Positions 61,616 to 64,000 of a stretch of 64,000 nucleotides of DNA are shown here, in pieces. Origin of the DNA: JANQPX01 sp050633905 (GTDB taxonomy: Bacteria > Pseudomonadota > Alphaproteobacteria > Geminicoccales > Geminicoccaceae); NCBI GenBank assembly GCA_050633905.1, contig JBOEHJ010000023.1, positions 76,225-140,224 on the forward strand, given 5' to 3'. The translations under genes were made by a program, and so were the position numbers. Position 1 is the stretch's first letter, and every line of letters begins with the position of its first letter. Below the pieces are notes generated by a model. The model saw only the letters and a list, made by a program, of their open reading frames with translations. It ran no database searches and was not told the DNA's origin.

Positions 61616-63813
61616 TTTCTATCCAGGACGATGTCAACGCCGATCTGGCCTTCGGCGAGACGGCGTTGATGCAAGGCAATCAGCGCATCATCGGGATAGG
61701 CTGTGGCGAGATCGTCAAAGGCATGAGCGGCTCGGTCCGTCGCCGTTGCAAGTTGATCGAAGGCTGCACGATAGCGTCGAACTTGCTTGCTCTCCCCATC
61801 TTCCTCGGACAAGGCCTCAAAGGTCAGCAGGCCGTTTGCCTTACCTTTAAGGTAGAGGTTGCCGATCGGACGGAAATGCAGGCCTTCACATTGCTCGACC
61901 GTTGATGTTGACACGCAGATGGTGGTGCCAAGCTGCTTATTGGCCGATTCCAGCCTTGCTGCCGTGTTGATGGCGTCCCCGTGGGCAGTGTAATCGAAGC
62001 GATGACTGCCACCGAAATTGCCGACCACACAGCGGCCGGTGTTGATGCCAATGCGGGTCGTCCCAAATTCTTGCCCGGCCACGCGCATACTGTCTTGGAA
62101 CCGCTTGCCAAAAGCATCGATCGCCAAGCCACAGGCAACTGCGCGCCGGGCATGGTCTAGCTGGTCTAGAGGGGCGTTGAAGATGACATGAATAGCATCG
62201 CCGACGATCTTGTCGATGGTGCCGCCATACTCGATGACGATCCGGCTGACATTGTCCAGATAGTCATTCAGGATAGCCACAAGAGCGGCCGGCTGCATGC
62301 TTTCGGCGAAAGACGTGAACCCCTCGATATCAGTAAACAGGAAGGTCATTTCGCGTTGTTCGCCGCCTAGCTCTAATTGGTCCGGATCGCTCACCAGTCT
62401 TGCCACCAAAGCGGGTGCAAGATACTGACCGAACGCCGCACGCACCTGCTGTCTTTGAGCTTCGGCACGTGAGTAATTGCCGTAAATCAACCAGGAGAAT
62501 AGGGCCGCGGAGGTTAAGATTGCGTAACTAGGATCAAGAAGAAAAGCGTGGACCACGAACAAGTACCAAGAACCGCCCGCGACGGCGCAAAGTATGAGGG
62601 CGATGATTGGCAGGCTGGTGAGGGAGGATGCCTTGGGGACAAGGGCAATCACGGCGATGCCAATCAAGAATGTTGCCGCCATTTCCAGACCGATGGCGTA
62701 ATTCGGGCGGGTTAAGAATTCTTGATTCAGGATGGAAGAAACCAGTTGCGCGTGGATCTCAACACCGGGAATAGCGGCGCTCACAGGTGTTGCGCGCAGG
62801 TCACGCAGGCCGACCGCCGACGTGCCGATCAGCACGATTTTTCCTTCGATCGCGCGCGGATCAAAATGCCCGAGCACGATATCGGATGCGGAGAGATATA
62901 GGCTCGGATTATGGGGATGATGACGCAGCCAAACCAGACCGTTGATGTCAGTTGGTAGGTCGAGCTGGCCGATGCGGAGACCCTCAACACCGCCGCCGTT
63001 TGGTGCCATCAGCACGCTGTAATGGGCGCGCTTCATGGCTACCCGGACCGTATCGACCGCAAGCGTTGGGTAGAGATCGTCGCCCACGCGCAGCAGGGCT
63101 GGCACCCGGCGCACCAGTCCATCGCGCTCCGAGTTGAGGGTCACCATGCCCCGCCCAGCAGCAGCCTTCTCGAGGATATCAAGATTACGGATGACGGCGC
63201 CGTAATGGAGAAGAAAAGCGCGCGGATCGCCGTTGCGCTCGACGACTGACGTCAGTCGATAGCGGCGATCAGCATAGGGGTGGTCAACCTCGTGAGTGGC
63301 GCTAACGCCAAGGACTACCGGCGCATCTGTGATCTGATCGGCAAGGAGTAGATCGTTGTCCGGGCCTCCAGCGATGCTACGACGAAGATCGGGGGCGAGG
63401 CTGCGTGCCGAGGCGGCGAACAATGCCGGCGACAAGCGATCCGGCTCGGCGAACAGCATATCAAAGCCGATGGCGACCGCGCCCGCTTCTGTAAGATGAT
63501 CGACCAGAGTAGCGATCTCGGTGCGCGGCCAGGGCCATTGACCTAGCTTGGCGAGGCTCCGTTCGTCGATATCGACGATGGTCACGCCAGGGTCAGAGAT
63601 GCTCACTTGCTGGGTTTGCTGGAGGAGATCGAAAGCATAAAGGCGTAGGGTTTCAAGCGGCTGTGGATCGAGAATGCGCAGGCTGAGCGCGAATATCAGG
63701 AGGATGCCACCTTGGAGCCAGGGTCGGCGCCAGAGTCGGGTGATCCTTTGCCAGCCCCCACTCCCCTGCCCCTTCCCGGACCGAACAAGGCTGGCCGATG
63801 TGGTGTCGGTCAC
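61612..63813 (-). CDS. CHASE2-domain adenylate/guanylate cyclase
   Basis: Layout of the 733 residues: membrane helix (about 30-50), CHASE2 sensor domain outside the membrane (GVTIVDIDERSLAKLGQWPW, FGFDML-like stretch, LIGTSAVGLRDLRATP), three membrane helices (about 375-450), then a class III cyclase domain. Metal and substrate residues are visible in FLFTDIEGFTSFAESM, GGTIDKIVGDAIHVIFNAP and FDYTAHGDAINTAARLE; the Lys and Thr pattern suggests cAMP rather than cGMP. The GTG start overlaps the upstream gene by four bases. It probably senses an envelope signal linked to surface-protein secretion. Confidence 0.92.
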   Translation of the reverse strand: MTDTTSASLVRSGKGQGSGGWQRITRLWRRPWLQGGILLIFALSLRILDPQPLETLRLYAFDLLQQTQQVSISDPGVTIVDIDERSLAKLGQWPWPRTEIATLVDHLTEAGAVAIGFDMLFAEPDRLSPALFAASARSLAPDLRRSIAGGPDNDLLLADQITDAPVVLGVSATHEVDHPYADRRYRLTSVVERNGDPRAFLLHYGAVIRNLDILEKAAAGRGMVTLNSERDGLVRRVPALLRVGDDLYPTLAVDTVRVAMKRAHYSVLMAPNGGGVEGLRIGQLDLPTDINGLVWLRHHPHNPSLYLSASDIVLGHFDPRAIEGKIVLIGTSAVGLRDLRATPVSAAIPGVEIHAQLVSSILNQEFLTRPNYAIGLEMAATFLIGIAVIALVPKASSLTSLPIIALILCAVAGGSWYLFVVHAFLLDPSYAILTSAALFSWLIYGNYSRAEAQRQQVRAAFGQYLAPALVARLVSDPDQLELGGEQREMTFLFTDIEGFTSFAESMQPAALVAILNDYLDNVSRIVIEYGGTIDKIVGDAIHVIFNAPLDQLDHARRAVACGLAIDAFGKRFQDSMRVAGQEFGTTRIGINTGRCVVGNFGGSHRFDYTAHGDAINTAARLESANKQLGTTICVSTSTVEQCEGLHFRPIGNLYLKGKANGLLTFEALSEEDGESKQVRRYRAAFDQLATATDRAAHAFDDLATAYPDDALIALHQRRLAEGQIGVDIVLDRK

Positions 63814-64000
63814 GGGGTCACGGTGACGGAGATAGCGACGATGTCGACACCGCCCTGGCCATCGGAAATCTGATAGCTAAAGCTGTCCGATCCGCTGAAG
63901 CCGGCGTCCGGATCATAGGTCCAAGTGCCCTTATCAGCGTCAATCGACGCGGTCCCGCTGGATGCGTCTGCGAGCACACTATAGGCGAGCATGTCGCCTT
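63810..64000 (-). CDS. Tandem cadherin/Ig-like repeat surface protein, C-terminal fragment
   Basis: The frame is open to the window edge and gives the last about 63 residues of a protein, with DKGTWTYDPDAGFSGSDSFS and YQISDGQGGVDIVAISVTVT, the end of a VCBS/cadherin-like (tandem-95) domain. Such proteins are large adhesins or S-layer-like proteins secreted by type I systems. Unusually it ends just at the repeat without an obvious RTX C-terminal signal. It heads the operon with cyclase, ABC and HlyD genes, so it is the likely secretion substrate. Confidence 0.7.
   Translation of the reverse strand, partial: GDMLAYSVLADASSGTASIDADKGTWTYDPDAGFSGSDSFSYQISDGQGGVDIVAISVTVTP

Overview
The window is a moderately GC-rich stretch of bacterial chromosome. 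Family composition points to an alphaproteobacterium, probably Rhodospirillales- or Rhizobiales-like: DUF1127 proteins, DUF2277, an Anbu operon, an alphaproteobacterial-style inositol cluster, TRAP, TAXI and tripartite tricarboxylate transporters, and a sigma-54 psp operon. This placement is inferred from protein families; there is no rRNA in the window. I saw no tRNA, rRNA, CRISPR array or intact insertion sequence.

Layout. 0-10 kb: VOC proteins, a class D beta-lactamase-like protein with a Tat-like leader, a DMT exporter, a divergent DUF1127/LysR pair, an AlkX/YcaQ-type DNA glycosylase, then a four-gene amidoligase operon (ATP-grasp, alpha-E, transglutaminase, Anbu). 9.6-13.7 kb: copper chaperone, DUF2946 protein, FAH-family enzyme, then decayed coding remnants around one small secreted protein preceded by 11-bp phased direct repeats. 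13.7-25.3 kb: TPR protein, orphan ParA, cupins, a second DUF1127/LysR pair, RsgA, DUF2277, a DctPQM TRAP transporter and a MOSC protein. 25.5-37.6 kb: an atypical SDR, then a myo-inositol catabolic and transport locus (iolJBCD, two Gfo/Idh dehydrogenases, a LacI regulator and a sugar ABC transporter) with two near-identical palindromic operators. 37.7-40.5 kb: pspF diverging from a sigma-54 psp operon that starts with an unannotated 41-residue membrane peptide. 40.5-45.4 kb: DNA polymerase II, a four-domain rhodanese and a TSUP exporter. 45.5-55.5 kb: four MmgE/PrpD proteins, an SDR and a TctCBA transporter. 55.5-64 kb: an orphan TAXI binding protein, a guanidine-I riboswitch in front of a binding-protein gene cut off by an IS630-like remnant, and an overlapping operon of HlyD, type I ABC transporter, CHASE2 cyclase and a partial tandem-repeat surface protein.

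Themes. An intergenic repeat of about 65 bp, typically starting at a stop codon, occurs at least eight times, including an inverted pair between tctB and tctA. In three transporter operons a hairpin lies between the binding-protein gene and the membrane genes, which would fit excess binding-protein synthesis. Start codons were moved from the longest reading frame wherever a ribosome binding site, an overlap or family length argued for it; each case is stated in the entry.
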